From Clostridia bacterium (GTDB lineage Bacteria > Bacillota > Clostridia > Oscillospirales > RGIG8002), in the NCBI GenBank assembly GCA_017438525.1, contig JAFRVI010000052.1:1-50289 (forward strand): a stretch of 50,289 bases of DNA, in the 5' to 3' direction. Below are positions 26,126 through 36,363 of this stretch, one piece after another; position 1 is the first letter of the stretch, and each line of letters starts with the position of its first letter. The position numbers were made by a program, and so were the translations under genes. Under the pieces are notes generated by a model. That model searched no databases. It was not told where the DNA came from and was given only the letters and a program-made list of their open reading frames with translations.

Positions 26126-27172
26126 ATGCAGATGGATTACGAAGATTTCGACGAGGGCCGCTTCGTCGCCCCCGAAGAAAATATATACGACAGAGACATA
26201 GAGAACACTCTACGTCCGCGCACGCTCGACGAGTACGTCGGGCAGGAGAAGGTGAAGGAAAACCTCCGCATCTTCATCGAAGCGGCGAAGAAGCGCGGCG
26301 AGCCGATCGACCACTGCCTGCTCTACGGGCCTCCCGGTCTCGGCAAAACCACCCTCGCCGGCGTCATCGCCAACGAGATGAATACGAATATCCGCGTCAC
26401 GAGCGGCCCGGCGATCGAGAAGCCGGCGGACCTCGCGGCGCTGCTGACCAACCTCGGAGAAGGCGACGTGCTCTTCATCGACGAGATACACCGCCTTTCC
26501 ACCGCGGTCGAAGAGGTGCTCTATCCCGCGATGGAGGATTTCGCCATCGACATCATCATCGGCAAGGGCCCGTCAGCGCGCTCGATACGTCTCGACCTGC
26601 GGCGCTTCACGCTGATAGGCGCGACGACCAAGCCCGGCTCGATCTCCAACCCGCTGCGCGACCGCTTCGGCGTGCTTTTCCGGCTTGAAATGTACTCCCT
26701 GCGGGAGCTTGCGGACATCGTCACGCGCAGCGCCGGCATCCTCGGCATCAACTGCGCGCCGGACGGCGCGATGCAGATCGCGAAATGCAGCCGCGGCACG
26801 CCCCGCGTCGCCAACCGCCTGCTCAAGCGCGTCCGCGACTACGCGGAGGTCATGGCGGACGGCGTCATCACCGCGGAGGCGACCGCGAAGGCGCTGGAGC
26901 TGATGGAGATCGACTCCCTCGGCCTCGACACCGTCGACCGCCGCATCCTCGGCGCGATAGCGAACACCTTCGGCGGCGGCCCCGTCGGAGTAGAAACGCT
27001 CGCCGCCGCGACGGGCGAGGAGTCCGCGAGCATAGAGGACGTCTACGAGCCGTATCTTATGCAGCTCGGCTTCATCAACCGCACGCCGCGCGGCAGGTGC
27101 CTGACGAAGGCGGCTTACGAATACCTCGGCATCCCCGTCAAGGAGGACGCGCAGATCAAATTCGACGTTTAA
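26126..27172 (+). CDS. ruvB: Holliday junction branch migration ATPase RuvB
   Basis: RuvB is the hexameric motor that drives branch migration. The 348 residues contain [19 protein letters not shown], Walker [13 protein letters not shown], Walker [10 protein letters not shown], sensor 1 [18 protein letters not shown], the arginine region and the C-terminal winged helix ([20 protein letters not shown]). Its ATG at 26126 has AAAGGAG upstream, 20 bases after ruvA. Confidence 0.97.
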   Translation: MQMDYEDFDEGRFVAPEENIYDRDIENTLRPRTLDEYVGQEKVKENLRIFIEAAKKRGEPIDHCLLYGPPGLGKTTLAGVIANEMNTNIRVTSGPAIEKPADLAALLTNLGEGDVLFIDEIHRLSTAVEEVLYPAMEDFAIDIIIGKGPSARSIRLDLRRFTLIGATTKPGSISNPLRDRFGVLFRLEMYSLRELADIVTRSAGILGINCAPDGAMQIAKCSRGTPRVANRLLKRVRDYAEVMADGVITAEATAKALELMEIDSLGLDTVDRRILGAIANTFGGGPVGVETLAAATGEESASIEDVYEPYLMQLGFINRTPRGRCLTKAAYEYLGIPVKEDAQIKFDV

Positions 27173-27191
27173 GAGACGTTAAGGAGAAACT

Positions 27192-28052
27192 ATGAGGATT
27201 GCAAACGGCTGGCGCGATTACGAGCTGCTCGACGCTTCGGACGGCGAACGCCTGGAGCGCTGGGGCGACTTCTGCGTCGTGCGCCCCGACCCGCAGGTGA
27301 TATGGACGACGGATAAAAAAGACCGCCGCTGGCGCGAGTTCGCCGGCCGCTACCACCGCTCCGAAACGGGCGGCGGACGCTGGGAGGACAGAGGCCTTCC
27401 GGCGCAGTCGCGTATCAGCTACGGCGGCTATAACTTCGTTATCAAGCCGATGGGCTTCAAGCATATGGGCATCTTTCCGGAGCAGGCGGTCAACTGGGAC
27501 TACGCCGCGGCGAAGCTGAAAAAGCGTCCCGGCGCGCGCGTGCTCAACCTCTTCGCCTACACAGGCGGAGCGACCGTCGCCTGCCTCGCCGCCGGCGCGC
27601 AGGTCACGCACGTCGACGCGTCGAAGGGCATGATCGCGATGGCGAAGGAAAACGCCGCGCTCTCCGGCCTCGCGGACGCGCCCGTGCGCTGGATCGCGGA
27701 CGACTGCCTCGCCTTCGTCCGCCGCGAACAGCGCCGCGGCAAGACCTACGACGCGATAATCTGCGATCCCCCGTCCTACGGCAGGGGAAGCGGCTCGCAG
27801 GTGTGGAAGCTTGAGGACGACCTTTACGTCTTCTGCGCCGAGTGCGCCAAGCTGCTCTCGGACGATCCCGTTTTCTTCATTCTGAATATGTATACCACCG
27901 CGCTCGCGCCGTCTGTCGGCGGGCAGATACTTTCCCTCACCGCGGGCAAGGGCGCGAACAGCCGCACGGCCAGCGACGAGATCGGGCTTCCGATAGTCAG
28001 CGGCGGGGCGCTTCCCTGCGGCAACACCACGATAACGGAGTTTTTGAAATAG
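27192..28052 (+). CDS. Class I SAM-dependent rRNA methyltransferase (RlmI/RlmK-like)
   Basis: The 286-residue protein has the Rossmann SAM site (RVLNLFAYTGGATVACLAAG), the acidic ribose-binding residue in VTHVDASKGMIAMAKENA and the catalytic-type motif IICDPPSYGRG. The closest family is the cytosine-5 23S rRNA methyltransferases of the RlmI type, but the usual N-terminal PUA domain is absent, as in many short Firmicute forms. The target base is not known. It starts 20 bases after ruvB and ends 3 bases before ecfA1. Confidence 0.88.
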   Translation: MRIANGWRDYELLDASDGERLERWGDFCVVRPDPQVIWTTDKKDRRWREFAGRYHRSETGGGRWEDRGLPAQSRISYGGYNFVIKPMGFKHMGIFPEQAVNWDYAAAKLKKRPGARVLNLFAYTGGATVACLAAGAQVTHVDASKGMIAMAKENAALSGLADAPVRWIADDCLAFVRREQRRGKTYDAIICDPPSYGRGSGSQVWKLEDDLYVFCAECAKLLSDDPVFFILNMYTTALAPSVGGQILSLTAGKGANSRTASDEIGLPIVSGGALPCGNTTITEFLK

Positions 28053-28055
28053 CGA

Positions 28056-28892
28056 ATGGACGAGTTTGTACGCTTTGAAAACGCCGGCTTCACCTACGGC
28101 AAGAGCGAAACGCCGGCGCTGAAAAATATAAATATGACCATCGAGAAGGGCGAATTCGTCGCGGTCCTCGGCCATAACGGCAGCGGCAAGTCCACGCTGG
28201 CGAAGCTCATCAACTGCATCCTTATCCCCACCGAGGGCAAGGTCTTCACCGCCGGCATGGATACCTCCGACGAGGCGAATACGTTTGAAATACGCCGCCG
28301 CGCCGGTATGGTCTTCCAGAACCCCGATAACCAGCTCGTCGCCACCGTCGTCGAGGACGACGTGGCGTTCGCGCCGGAGAACCTCGGGCTTCCGCGCGAG
28401 GAGATACGCCGCAGAGTAGACGATGCGCTGAACGCGGTCGGGATGTACGATCACCGCGAGTATACGCCCGCCAACCTTTCCGGCGGGCAGAAGCAGCGCG
28501 TCGCCATCGCCGGTGTGCTCGCCATGGAGCCGGAATGTCTGATAATGGACGAGGCGACCTCGATGCTCGATCCCGTCGGCAGGCGGGAGGTAACGGCGAT
28601 AGCGCATCGGCTGAACGAGGAGCGCGGCATGACCGTCGTCTGCGTGACGCATCACATGAGCGAAGCGGTCTCCGCCGACCGCGTGATAGTTCTGAAGGAA
28701 GGCGGGATACTGCTCGACGGCGCGCCGCGGGAGGTCTTCTCGCAGCGCGAAAAGCTCGCGGAAAGCGGCCTGATACCGCCGCAGCCGTCGCAGCTCGCGG
28801 ATCTGCTCCGCGGCGAAGGGTTCGACCTCCCCGCCGGAGTGCTCACAGCCGACGAGTGTATAGCCGCGATAAAAGCCCTTTTGAAAGGATAA
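28056..28892 (+). CDS. ecfA1: ECF transporter ATPase EcfA1
   Basis: This is one of the two ATPases of the energy-coupling factor module that powers vitamin and metal uptake. The 278 residues carry Walker A GHNGSGKSTLAK, the Q-loop in MVFQNPDNQLVATVVEDDVAF, the signature LSGGQKQRVAIAG and Walker B LIMDEATSMLDPVGRRE, with His in the switch (CVTHHMSE). The start ATG at 28056 has only a distant GGAG, so its expression may depend on the gene before it. ecfA2 and ecfT follow. Confidence 0.94.
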   Translation: MDEFVRFENAGFTYGKSETPALKNINMTIEKGEFVAVLGHNGSGKSTLAKLINCILIPTEGKVFTAGMDTSDEANTFEIRRRAGMVFQNPDNQLVATVVEDDVAFAPENLGLPREEIRRRVDDALNAVGMYDHREYTPANLSGGQKQRVAIAGVLAMEPECLIMDEATSMLDPVGRREVTAIAHRLNEERGMTVVCVTHHMSEAVSADRVIVLKEGGILLDGAPREVFSQREKLAESGLIPPQPSQLADLLRGEGFDLPAGVLTADECIAAIKALLKG

Positions 28893-28898
28893 CCCGAA

Positions 28899-29744
28899 TT
28901 GATAACCATTTCCACGGAAAACCTGACTCATACCTACTCGCCCGGCAGTCCGTTTGAAAAGACCGCCGTCAGCGGCGTGTCCTTCACGCTGAAAAGCGGC
29001 GACGTCATGGGCGTCATAGGCCACACCGGCAGCGGAAAATCCACGCTTATCCGCCACCTGAACGGACTTATGAAGCCGACGTCCGGCACGGTCAGGGCGG
29101 ACGGCGAGGACATCTTCGCAAAGGGCTACGACCGCAGAAATCTGCGCCATCGCGTCGGCCTCGTTTTCCAGTATCCCGAATACCAGCTTTTCGACGAAAC
29201 GGTCGAGAAGGATATCGCCTTCGGCCCGCGCAACATGGGCTGCGGCGATGAAGAAATAAAACGCCGCGTTGAGAAGGCGGCGGAGTTCGCCGGACTTACC
29301 GCGCGCGAGCTGAAGGCGTCGCCCTTCGAGCTTTCGGGCGGTCAGAAGCGCCGCGCCGCGCTCGCGGGCGTGCTCGCGATGGAGCCGGAGGCGCTGGTGC
29401 TCGACGAGCCCGCCGCGGGGCTCGATCCGATGTCGCGCCGCCGCATAATGCTCGACATACTCGCCTACGCGAAGGAGACGAACGCCGCGATCCTGCTCGT
29501 CAGTCACTCGATGGAGGATATCGCCGCCTATACCGCCACGGTCGCCGTCATGCGCGAGGGCAGATTCGTCATGCAGGGCGCGACGCGCGATATCTTCTCC
29601 CGCGTCGGCGAGCTCGCGGAGCACGGGCTTTCCGTGCCGCAGGTCACGCGCATCTGCTCCGAGACCGGCTGCGAAGGCACCGTCCTCACGGTCGAGGAGG
29701 GCGCGGAAGCGGTCAAAAAGCTGCTCGGGAGGGGTCCGTTATGA
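28899..29744 (+). CDS. ecfA2: ECF transporter ATPase EcfA2
   Basis: The second ATPase of the ECF module has Walker A GHTGSGKSTLIRHLNGL, the Q-loop VGLVFQYPEYQLFDETVEKD, the signature LSGGQKRRAALAG and Walker B LVLDEPAAGLDPMSRRR, with the switch His in LLVSHSMED. It has a TTG start at 28899 with GAAAGGAT upstream, six bases after ecfA1. It pairs with EcfA1 as a heterodimer on EcfT. Confidence 0.94.
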   Translation: MITISTENLTHTYSPGSPFEKTAVSGVSFTLKSGDVMGVIGHTGSGKSTLIRHLNGLMKPTSGTVRADGEDIFAKGYDRRNLRHRVGLVFQYPEYQLFDETVEKDIAFGPRNMGCGDEEIKRRVEKAAEFAGLTARELKASPFELSGGQKRRAALAGVLAMEPEALVLDEPAAGLDPMSRRRIMLDILAYAKETNAAILLVSHSMEDIAAYTATVAVMREGRFVMQGATRDIFSRVGELAEHGLSVPQVTRICSETGCEGTVLTVEEGAEAVKKLLGRGPL

Positions 29745-30580
29745 GAGACATAACCCTCGGCAGCTACTATCGCGCCGATTCCGTCATCCATAAGCTCGAC
29801 GCGCGCGTGAAGATACTGCTCATGATAGTGCTGATGGCGGCGATCTTCACCGCGAACGGCACCGTTTCATACGCCGCGGTCTTCATTTTCAGCGCCGCGG
29901 TGATGCTGATGACGAAGGTGCCGCTGAAGCTGTATATGAAGAGCTTAAAGCCGCTGCTGATACTCGTCGTCTTCACCTCGCTGCTGAATATCTTTTACAC
30001 TCCCGGCGTGATACCGCTTTTCGACTGGTGGATATTCCACCCGAAATTCGAGGGCGTTCTCTTCTCGCTGAAGATGATAGTTAGGATAGTAAGCTTGATA
30101 ATCGTCAGCTCCGCGCTGATGTATACCACTACGCCGGTCGCGCTGACCGACGGGCTCGAATGGCTGATGAAGCCGCTGAAGCTCGTGCGATTCCCGGTGC
30201 ACGAAACGGCGCTGATGATGACCCTCGCGCTCCGCTTCATCCCGACTCTGCTCGAAGAGGCGGATAAGATAATGAACGCGCAGAAGGCGAGGGGAGCGGA
30301 CTTCGAGAGCGGAGGCCTCTTCCGCAGGGCGAAGGCGCTGATACCGGTGCTCGTGCCGCTGCTCGTTTCGGCGTTCCGGCGCGCTCCGGAGCTCGCCACG
30401 GCGATGGAGTGCCGCTGCTACCGCGGCGGCGAGGGCAGAACGAAGCTCCGCGTCATGAAGGCGGGATACCGCGACGCGCTTGCCGCGCTGATAGTCCTCG
30501 CGCTGCTCGGCGCGGTGATATTCGCAAGGGTGAAAGGAATTGACGTGCCCCCATGGAGCGAAATATTAAACTTGATATAA
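29741..30580 (+). CDS. ecfT: ECF transporter transmembrane coupling protein EcfT
   Basis: EcfT is the membrane scaffold linking the two ATPases to exchangeable substrate (S) proteins. The 279 residues have the membrane segments of the family and the two coupling motifs in KARGADFESGG and CRCYRGGEGRT. Start and ecfA2 stop overlap (ATGA). No S component is next to it, which fits the group II type that serves several S proteins encoded elsewhere. Its 3' end overlaps truA by 28 bases. Confidence 0.94.
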   Translation: MRDITLGSYYRADSVIHKLDARVKILLMIVLMAAIFTANGTVSYAAVFIFSAAVMLMTKVPLKLYMKSLKPLLILVVFTSLLNIFYTPGVIPLFDWWIFHPKFEGVLFSLKMIVRIVSLIIVSSALMYTTTPVALTDGLEWLMKPLKLVRFPVHETALMMTLALRFIPTLLEEADKIMNAQKARGADFESGGLFRRAKALIPVLVPLLVSAFRRAPELATAMECRCYRGGEGRTKLRVMKAGYRDALAALIVLALLGAVIFARVKGIDVPPWSEILNLI

Positions 30581-31293
30581 CCTATATCGGCAGCGCCTAC
30601 TGCGGCTGGCAGTCCCAGCGCAACGGCACGACGGTGCAGGAAACGCTCGCCGCCGCGATAGAGAAGCTGACCGGCGCGTATCCGAAGCTTCACGGCTGCG
30701 GCAGAACGGATTCCGGCGTCCACGCGAAAAACTACGTCTGCTCCTTCAGGACGCCGTCGAAGGCATCTGCCGAAACCTTCGTGCGCGGGCTGAACGCGCT
30801 GCTCCCGCGCGATATCGCGGTGAAGGCGGCTTCCGAAGCGGCGCCGGACTTCCACGCGCGTTTCAGCGTGACGGGCAAGCGGTACGAATACTGCATCCTC
30901 AATTCAAAAACCCGCGATCCGTTTTGGGATGGGCGCGCGCTCCACTACCCCTACCCGCTGGACGAAAAGCTGCTCGACAGAGCGGCGAAGGCGTACCTCG
31001 GCGAGCACGATTTCTCGGCGTTCTGTTCGGCGGGCGGCTCGGTCAAGGATAAAGTCAGAACGATAACGGAAGCGTCCGTGCGGCGCGAGGGCGACCTTGT
31101 CGTCTTCTCGGTCGCCGGCAGCGGATTCTTATACAACATGGTGCGGATAATGGTCGGCACACTGCTTGAGATCGCACAGGGCAAGATCGCGCCCGACGCG
31201 CTCCCGGGTATAATCGCCTCCGGCGACAGGAACGCCGCCGGCGCGACGGCGAAGCCGCAGGGGCTCTATTTAAGCGAAGTTTATTACGACTGA
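30553..31293 (+). CDS. truA: tRNA pseudouridine(38-40) synthase TruA
   Basis: TruA makes pseudouridine at positions 38-40 of tRNA. The 246 residues contain the catalytic Asp in CGRTDSGVHA, DITYIGSAYCGWQSQRNG at the start, the RYEYCILNSK strand and the conserved end VAGSGFLYNMVRIMVGTLLEI. It begins inside the end of ecfT, which keeps the order ecfA1-ecfA2-ecfT-truA well known in Firmicutes; the ribosomal genes rplM and rpsI that often follow are absent here. Confidence 0.95.
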   Translation: MERNIKLDITYIGSAYCGWQSQRNGTTVQETLAAAIEKLTGAYPKLHGCGRTDSGVHAKNYVCSFRTPSKASAETFVRGLNALLPRDIAVKAASEAAPDFHARFSVTGKRYEYCILNSKTRDPFWDGRALHYPYPLDEKLLDRAAKAYLGEHDFSAFCSAGGSVKDKVRTITEASVRREGDLVVFSVAGSGFLYNMVRIMVGTLLEIAQGKIAPDALPGIIASGDRNAAGATAKPQGLYLSEVYYD

Positions 31294-31306
31294 AAGCGGA
31301 GAGAGA

Positions 31307-32470
31307 ATGAAACGCAAAACCGGAGAACGCGAACTGACGCGTGACGAAAAAATAAAGATACGCAGGCGCAAGCGCATATGGAAGACGGTCTTTTGGATAG
31401 CCGTCCTCGGCGTTGCCGCGTGGTTTTTCCTCTTCGGCAACGACGTCATCTCCTTCAAGGGAATAAAGAACTTCTTTATCGAGACCTTCACCTCGGGCAA
31501 TGACGACAAGGTCGCCGCGCTGAACGGCACCTCCGTCGAAGACGTGAAGCTTATGGGCTCGGACGTGCTCGTCGTCAGCGATATCGGAGTTATGCTCATG
31601 AGCGGCAGCGGCAGGGAACTTCTGACCGCCCAGCACGGCTGTGCGCATCCCGCCGTCGCCGTTTGCGAAAACCGCATACTCATTTTCGACCGCGGGGGCA
31701 TGCGCTGGGAGCTTTACTCGAAGGACGGGCTCATACGCTCCGGCTCCGCGCCGTACGGTATAATCGACGCAGCCGTCGCGTCTAACGGCAGCATGGCGCT
31801 CGTCACATCGTCCAAGAGTTACCACAACGAGCTGCATTACTACGACTCGGACGGCGAGGAAACATACGTCTGGTACTCCGCCGAAAACTACGTCTACAAG
31901 GTCGGCATGAAGTCGAACGGCAGGGCGCTTACCGCGCTCGGCATGAACTCCGACAGCGGAGAGACCGCGGTCACCGCGTTCCTCTTCGAGCCGCGCAGCA
32001 AGGCGGAGCCGGTCAAGGCGGCGCTCGGCGGTAATAATTTCTATTACGTGACATATAAAGGTAGTAACGTCACCGTCATCGGCGATTCGAACGCCGTTAC
32101 GCTGAACGACGAGGGCGCCGTTGAATTCGATTACTCTTACGAGGGGATGGGGCTGCGCGGATATTCCTGCACCTCCGACCGCACGGTGCTCGCGCTCAGC
32201 AAATACGGCGTCGGCAGAGACTACGTCATAGTTTCGCTCGATGACGACGGCGAAGAAGCGGCGAAGGCGGACGTTTCCGTCGATTTCCGCTGCATTTCCG
32301 CCGGCAAGAGCGGAGTCGCGGTGCTCGGCTCGCACGAGGTAACGGTCTTCTCGAAGAAGCTGCAGCAGGAGGCGGTCGCGGAAACCTCCGCGGACGGCAG
32401 CTTCGCCTGTATTTCGGGCGACAACGTCTTCGTCTTCGGCGTCGGCAGCATATCGAAGGTCTCGATCTGA
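31307..32470 (+). CDS. DUF5711-like membrane-anchored protein
   Basis: The 387-residue protein has a basic cytoplasmic start (about 27 residues rich in Arg and Lys), one membrane helix (WKTVFWIAVLGVAAWFFLFG) and an outer beta-rich part of about 330 residues with seven or so repeats of short strands that suggest a propeller (VAVCENRILIFDRGGM, IIDAAVASNGSMALVTSS). I recall this architecture as DUF5711, frequent in Clostridia. The function is unknown. The gene is 13 bases after truA behind CGGAGAGAG, and followed by a CvpA-like gene. Confidence 0.75.
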   Translation: MKRKTGERELTRDEKIKIRRRKRIWKTVFWIAVLGVAAWFFLFGNDVISFKGIKNFFIETFTSGNDDKVAALNGTSVEDVKLMGSDVLVVSDIGVMLMSGSGRELLTAQHGCAHPAVAVCENRILIFDRGGMRWELYSKDGLIRSGSAPYGIIDAAVASNGSMALVTSSKSYHNELHYYDSDGEETYVWYSAENYVYKVGMKSNGRALTALGMNSDSGETAVTAFLFEPRSKAEPVKAALGGNNFYYVTYKGSNVTVIGDSNAVTLNDEGAVEFDYSYEGMGLRGYSCTSDRTVLALSKYGVGRDYVIVSLDDDGEEAAKADVSVDFRCISAGKSGVAVLGSHEVTVFSKKLQQEAVAETSADGSFACISGDNVFVFGVGSISKVSI

Positions 32471-32485
32471 CGAAAGGAGCGTCAT

Positions 32486-33184
32486 ATGAATATAGCGCTT
32501 GATATCATAGCGGTCGCCATAGTCGCCGCGTCCGTGCTTCTCGGCATAAAAAAGGGCTTTTTGAAGACGGTGCTCGCGCTCGCGGGAATGATCCTCGTCT
32601 TCTTCCTTGCGTATAAGCTCTCCGTCCCGCTGGGGAAGGTGATAGACGAAAAGATCGTCAATCCTTCGCTTCGCGGCACGGCGTCGAGCCGCATCGCCGA
32701 CAAGATAGGCGTCGAGCTTCAGGAGGGCGACAAGGAAGCCCAGCTCGAGAGCTTCGAGGCCGAGATAGAGCAGAAAAACGATAGTGAGGAGGGGCTGACC
32801 GTCCTCGGCATCGGTAAGGAAAAGATAAAGCAGGCGGAGCAGGAGGCGTCCGGCAGCATTGTCAAAGGAATATTCTCGCTCGTCGATAAGCTTTCCGGCA
32901 GTGTTTCGCGTATTATCGCCGCGGTCGCGATAATCCTCGCGGGCGTGCTGATCCTCTTCGTGCTGAAGCTCGTCATACGGCCGCTTCTGAAGGCGGTGCA
33001 CCTCGGCGGGTTCGATTCCGCGCTCGGCGGCGTGCTCGGCGGCGCGCGGGGTGTGCTTATAGTGCTGCTGCTGGCGTTCGTCCTGCGGCTCGCGCTTCCC
33101 GCGATCTCAAACACGATCAGCCGTGAGACCATAGACAAAACGCTGGTTTTCAAATACGCTTACTCACTCGTCGACGGCGAGTAA
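32486..33184 (+). CDS. CvpA family membrane protein
   Basis: The 232 residues open with the typical CvpA phrase IIAVAIVAASVLLGIKKGFLK and have four membrane helices, two at the start and two near residues 145-200, separated by a charged loop of about 70 residues. CvpA proteins are tied to colicin V export in Escherichia coli and to envelope homeostasis generally; the reaction is not known. It starts at 32486 behind GAAAGGAGCG, 15 bases after the DUF5711-like gene. Confidence 0.85.
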   Translation: MNIALDIIAVAIVAASVLLGIKKGFLKTVLALAGMILVFFLAYKLSVPLGKVIDEKIVNPSLRGTASSRIADKIGVELQEGDKEAQLESFEAEIEQKNDSEEGLTVLGIGKEKIKQAEQEASGSIVKGIFSLVDKLSGSVSRIIAAVAIILAGVLILFVLKLVIRPLLKAVHLGGFDSALGGVLGGARGVLIVLLLAFVLRLALPAISNTISRETIDKTLVFKYAYSLVDGE

Positions 33185-33216
33185 CGATAAATACACTCTG
33201 ATAAAGGGGCGATACC

Positions 33217-33996
33217 ATGAATATCCCGAACATACTGACCATCTGCAGATTCATACTGATTCCCTTCTTTTTCTGGGCATACAAAGCGGAGAACTTTCTG
33301 CTCGCGGCGATCCTCTTTTTCGTCGCCGGCGTGACCGACGTGCTCGACGGATGGATCGCGCGCAGGTTTAATATGACCACCGACCTCGGAAAGATAATCG
33401 ATCCGCTCGCGGACAAGCTGATGCAGATGTGCGCGGTCGTGCTTCTCGCGTGGGAGTTCCCGCAGCTGCTCTGGCTGCTCGCGGTGCTCTGCGCCAAGGA
33501 GGTCCTGCAGATAATCGGCGGCTTCAAGCTGATAAAGGATAAGAAGGAAATAATGCCTTCAAAGTGGTACGGCAAGCTGAACACGGCGATAATCTTCATC
33601 TTTTTGAGCTTGCTTATCTGGCGCGGCTACGGGCTCGAAGGACACATCGACGACAGCGGTGTTTCGTTCGGATGGGGCATTCCGGAATGGATATGCTATA
33701 TAGTCTTCGGCATCGTCGTAGTGCTGCTCGTGTACTCCTTCATCCGCTACTACATCGAGGGCTTCAAGGGCGCGTACAAGCGCGCCGAGATAAAGGCGGA
33801 GCGTCACGCCGAGAAGGCGGAGAAGCTCGCCGAGCGCGCCGAAAAGCACGCCGAGAAGGCGAAGGAGCACGCGGATATCGCCGTCAGGAACGCCGAGCAG
33901 GCGGTCGAGAAGGCGAACGACCGCGCCGAACGCGCCGCCGCGAAAGCGGGGGAGGCCGCGAAGGCCGCCCGCAAGGACGAAACCGCGGATGACTGA
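33217..33996 (+). CDS. pgsA: CDP-alcohol phosphatidyltransferase (PgsA-like) with helical C-terminal tail
   Basis: The enzyme joins CDP-diacylglycerol to an alcohol, probably glycerol 3-phosphate, in phospholipid synthesis. The CDP-alcohol motif is complete: DVLDGWIARRF followed by TDLGKIIDPLADK, which gives D-x2-D-G-x2-A-R-x8-G-x3-D-x3-D. Membrane helices cover residues 1-185. An unusual tail of about 75 residues then follows, built from Ala, Glu, Lys and Arg (AEKAEKLAERAEKHAEKAK), predicted to be one long charged helix or coiled coil. Typical PgsA stops near residue 190. It starts 32 bases after the CvpA-like gene. Confidence 0.88.
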   Translation: MNIPNILTICRFILIPFFFWAYKAENFLLAAILFFVAGVTDVLDGWIARRFNMTTDLGKIIDPLADKLMQMCAVVLLAWEFPQLLWLLAVLCAKEVLQIIGGFKLIKDKKEIMPSKWYGKLNTAIIFIFLSLLIWRGYGLEGHIDDSGVSFGWGIPEWICYIVFGIVVVLLVYSFIRYYIEGFKGAYKRAEIKAERHAEKAEKLAERAEKHAEKAKEHADIAVRNAEQAVEKANDRAERAAAKAGEAAKAARKDETADD

Positions 33997-34035
33997 TACC
34001 TATACAGTCGACCACCGAAGAACAGGAGAACTGAA

Positions 34036-36312
34036 ATGCTTTGCAGCAAATGTAAAAAACGCGTGGCGGTAGTCTTCGTCACGAAAATGGATAACGGCAA
34101 GCCGGTCAACGAGGGCTACTGCATACCCTGCGCCCGCGAAATGAACCTTCCGAACATCCGCAACATCATCGACCGCATGGGTATGACCGAGGAGGATATA
34201 GAAGCGGTCAACGAGAGCATGGCGCAGCTTATCGGCGACGGCGATATGTTCGAGCCGGGCGGCACCGCGCCGATGCCCTTCTTCCAGGTTTCCGGCGACA
34301 AGGAAAGCAGGGACGACGGCAAAAAGCAGAGGGGAAAAGGCAAAAAGACGCAGGAGCAGCCGGAGAAGGAGCAGAAGCGCAAGTTCCTCGACGGCTTCTG
34401 CATCAACCTTTCCGAGCGCGTCCGTCAGGGCAAGGTCGACCGCATCATCGGCCGCGACAGGGAGATCTACCGCGCCGTACAGATACTCAACCGCCGCATC
34501 AAGAACAACCCCTGCCTCATCGGCGAAGCCGGCGTCGGCAAGACCGCCATCGCCGAGGGGCTCGCTTACGCGCTTCAGCACGCGGACTTCATCCCTCCGC
34601 GCCTGCGCAAAAAGGAGATTCACCTGCTCGACCTGACCGCGCGGGTTGCCGGAACGCAGTTCCGCGGGCAGTTCGAGAGCCGCGTCAAGGGGCTCGTCGA
34701 CGAGGTCAAGCGCGAGGGGAATATCATACTTTTCATTGACGAGGTGCATAACCTCATCGGCACCGGCGAGAGCGAGGGCGGCATGAACGCCGCCAACATC
34801 CTCAAGCCCGCCCTTTCACGCGGCGAGATACAGGTCATCGGCGCGACCACCTTCGGCGAATACCGCAAGTATATCGAGAAGGACGCCGCGCTCGAGCGCC
34901 GCTTCCAGACGATAAACGTCGACGAGCCGAGCGTGGCCGAGACCGCCGCAATCCTCGAGGGGATAAAGGGCTATTACGAAGAACACCACGGCGTGAAGCT
35001 GGACGACGGGCTCTGCTACAAGGCCGCCTCCCTCGCCGCGAAATACATCACCGACCGCTTCATGCCGGATAAGGCGATAGACCTTATCGACGAGGCGTGC
35101 TCCACCGCGAGCATCAAGAACAAGGAAGCGGCGAAGCTCGCGGAGCTGGAGGAAAAGATCGCCGAGCTTTCCGCGCGCGAGGAGGAGCTTACGAACAACG
35201 AGCCGTCCGAAGGCGGCGAGGAGAACAAGGACGATATCTTCAAAGAGATCGCCGACCTGCGCGTCGAGCGCTGCCGTCTTGAAGAGGACGCCGAGAAGCT
35301 CCGCCAAAAGAACCTCATAATGCCGGTCACGATCGCGGAGCTCGCCTCCGTCATCGAGCTGTGGACGGGCATTTCCGCCGACAGGATAAAGGAGCAGGAG
35401 TTCGACAAGCTCTCGCTGCTCGAGGAGCGCATCAAGCGCCGCGTAATCGGGCAGGACGAGGCGGTCGAAGCCGTCGTCCGCGCCGTCAAGCGCGCCCGCG
35501 CCGGACTGACGACGCGCCGCCGCCCCGCGTCCTTCGTCTTCATGGGCCCCACCGGCGTCGGCAAGACGGAGCTCGTGCGCGTCATGGCGGAGGAGCTTTT
35601 CGACACTAAGGAGAACTTCATCCGGCTGGATATGTCGGAGTATATGGAGAAGCATTCCGTCAGCAAGCTCGTCGGCTCGCCTCCCGGCTACATCGGCTAC
35701 GACGAACAGGGGCAGCTGACCGAGCGCGTCCGCCGCAAGCCGAACTCGATAATCCTCTTCGACGAGATCGAGAAGGCGCACGCCGACGTGCTGAACATAC
35801 TGCTTCAGATACTCGACGAAGGCCGCCTCACCGACGCCCACGGCAGGCGCGTGAACTTCGAGAACACCATCGTCGTCATGACCTCCAACGCGGGCAGCGG
35901 AACGGGCGTTTCCACCCTCGGCTTCACCGGAGGCGGCGGGGGCAGCTTCGATAAGACGAAGGCGGAGAAGGCGCTGAAAGAGATCATGCGCCCCGAGCTG
36001 CTCAGCCGTATCGACGACGTCATCTACTTCAACAGGCTGACGCTCGATAACTACAAGGACATCGCCGGCCTTATGCTCGACGAGCTCGCCTCCGGCATGA
36101 AGGATAAGGGGCTTAACCTCGAATACGGCGACGACGTCAGACTCTGGCTCGCCGCCCGCGCGGAAGGCAGTCAGCAGTCCGCGCGCGAGCTGCGCCGTCT
36201 GATACGCCGCAACGTAGAGGACGAGGTCGCGGAGCTGATGGTCACCGGAAAGATCAAGTCCGGCGTCGCGCTTTCCGCCGCCGGCGAAGAGCTCAGAATC
36301 ACGGCGAAATAA
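34036..36312 (+). CDS. ClpE-like AAA+ ATPase with N-terminal zinc finger
   Basis: This is a 758-residue double-ring Clp/Hsp100 ATPase that probably feeds ClpP. An N-terminal zinc finger (CSKC near residue 3, CIPC near 29) replaces the double Clp_N domain, which is the mark of ClpE. AAA-1 has Walker [14 protein letters not shown] and Walker [12 protein letters not shown]; a Glu-rich coiled region (about 370-430) follows; AAA-2 has [14 protein letters not shown] and Walker [13 protein letters not shown]. The ATG at 34036 has CAGGAG upstream. I see no CtsR box before it, unlike the second Clp ATPase at 49570. Confidence 0.9.
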   Translation: MLCSKCKKRVAVVFVTKMDNGKPVNEGYCIPCAREMNLPNIRNIIDRMGMTEEDIEAVNESMAQLIGDGDMFEPGGTAPMPFFQVSGDKESRDDGKKQRGKGKKTQEQPEKEQKRKFLDGFCINLSERVRQGKVDRIIGRDREIYRAVQILNRRIKNNPCLIGEAGVGKTAIAEGLAYALQHADFIPPRLRKKEIHLLDLTARVAGTQFRGQFESRVKGLVDEVKREGNIILFIDEVHNLIGTGESEGGMNAANILKPALSRGEIQVIGATTFGEYRKYIEKDAALERRFQTINVDEPSVAETAAILEGIKGYYEEHHGVKLDDGLCYKAASLAAKYITDRFMPDKAIDLIDEACSTASIKNKEAAKLAELEEKIAELSAREEELTNNEPSEGGEENKDDIFKEIADLRVERCRLEEDAEKLRQKNLIMPVTIAELASVIELWTGISADRIKEQEFDKLSLLEERIKRRVIGQDEAVEAVVRAVKRARAGLTTRRRPASFVFMGPTGVGKTELVRVMAEELFDTKENFIRLDMSEYMEKHSVSKLVGSPPGYIGYDEQGQLTERVRRKPNSIILFDEIEKAHADVLNILLQILDEGRLTDAHGRRVNFENTIVVMTSNAGSGTGVSTLGFTGGGGGSFDKTKAEKALKEIMRPELLSRIDDVIYFNRLTLDNYKDIAGLMLDELASGMKDKGLNLEYGDDVRLWLAARAEGSQQSARELRRLIRRNVEDEVAELMVTGKIKSGVALSAAGEELRITAK

Positions 36313-36363
36313 TTATTGAAAAATAATTAAAATAAAAATATAAAACCGAAAGGAAAGACAAAA

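Noticed and set aside
27156..29624. Open frame of 822 residues on the minus strand
   Set aside because: It is complementary to the methyltransferase and EcfA1/EcfA2 genes, has no ribosome site or known domain, and arises from the high GC content that removes stop codons.
34036..36312. A second ClpC
   Set aside because: It has an N-terminal zinc finger instead of the double Clp repeat and no CtsR box, so ClpE-like is the better name.
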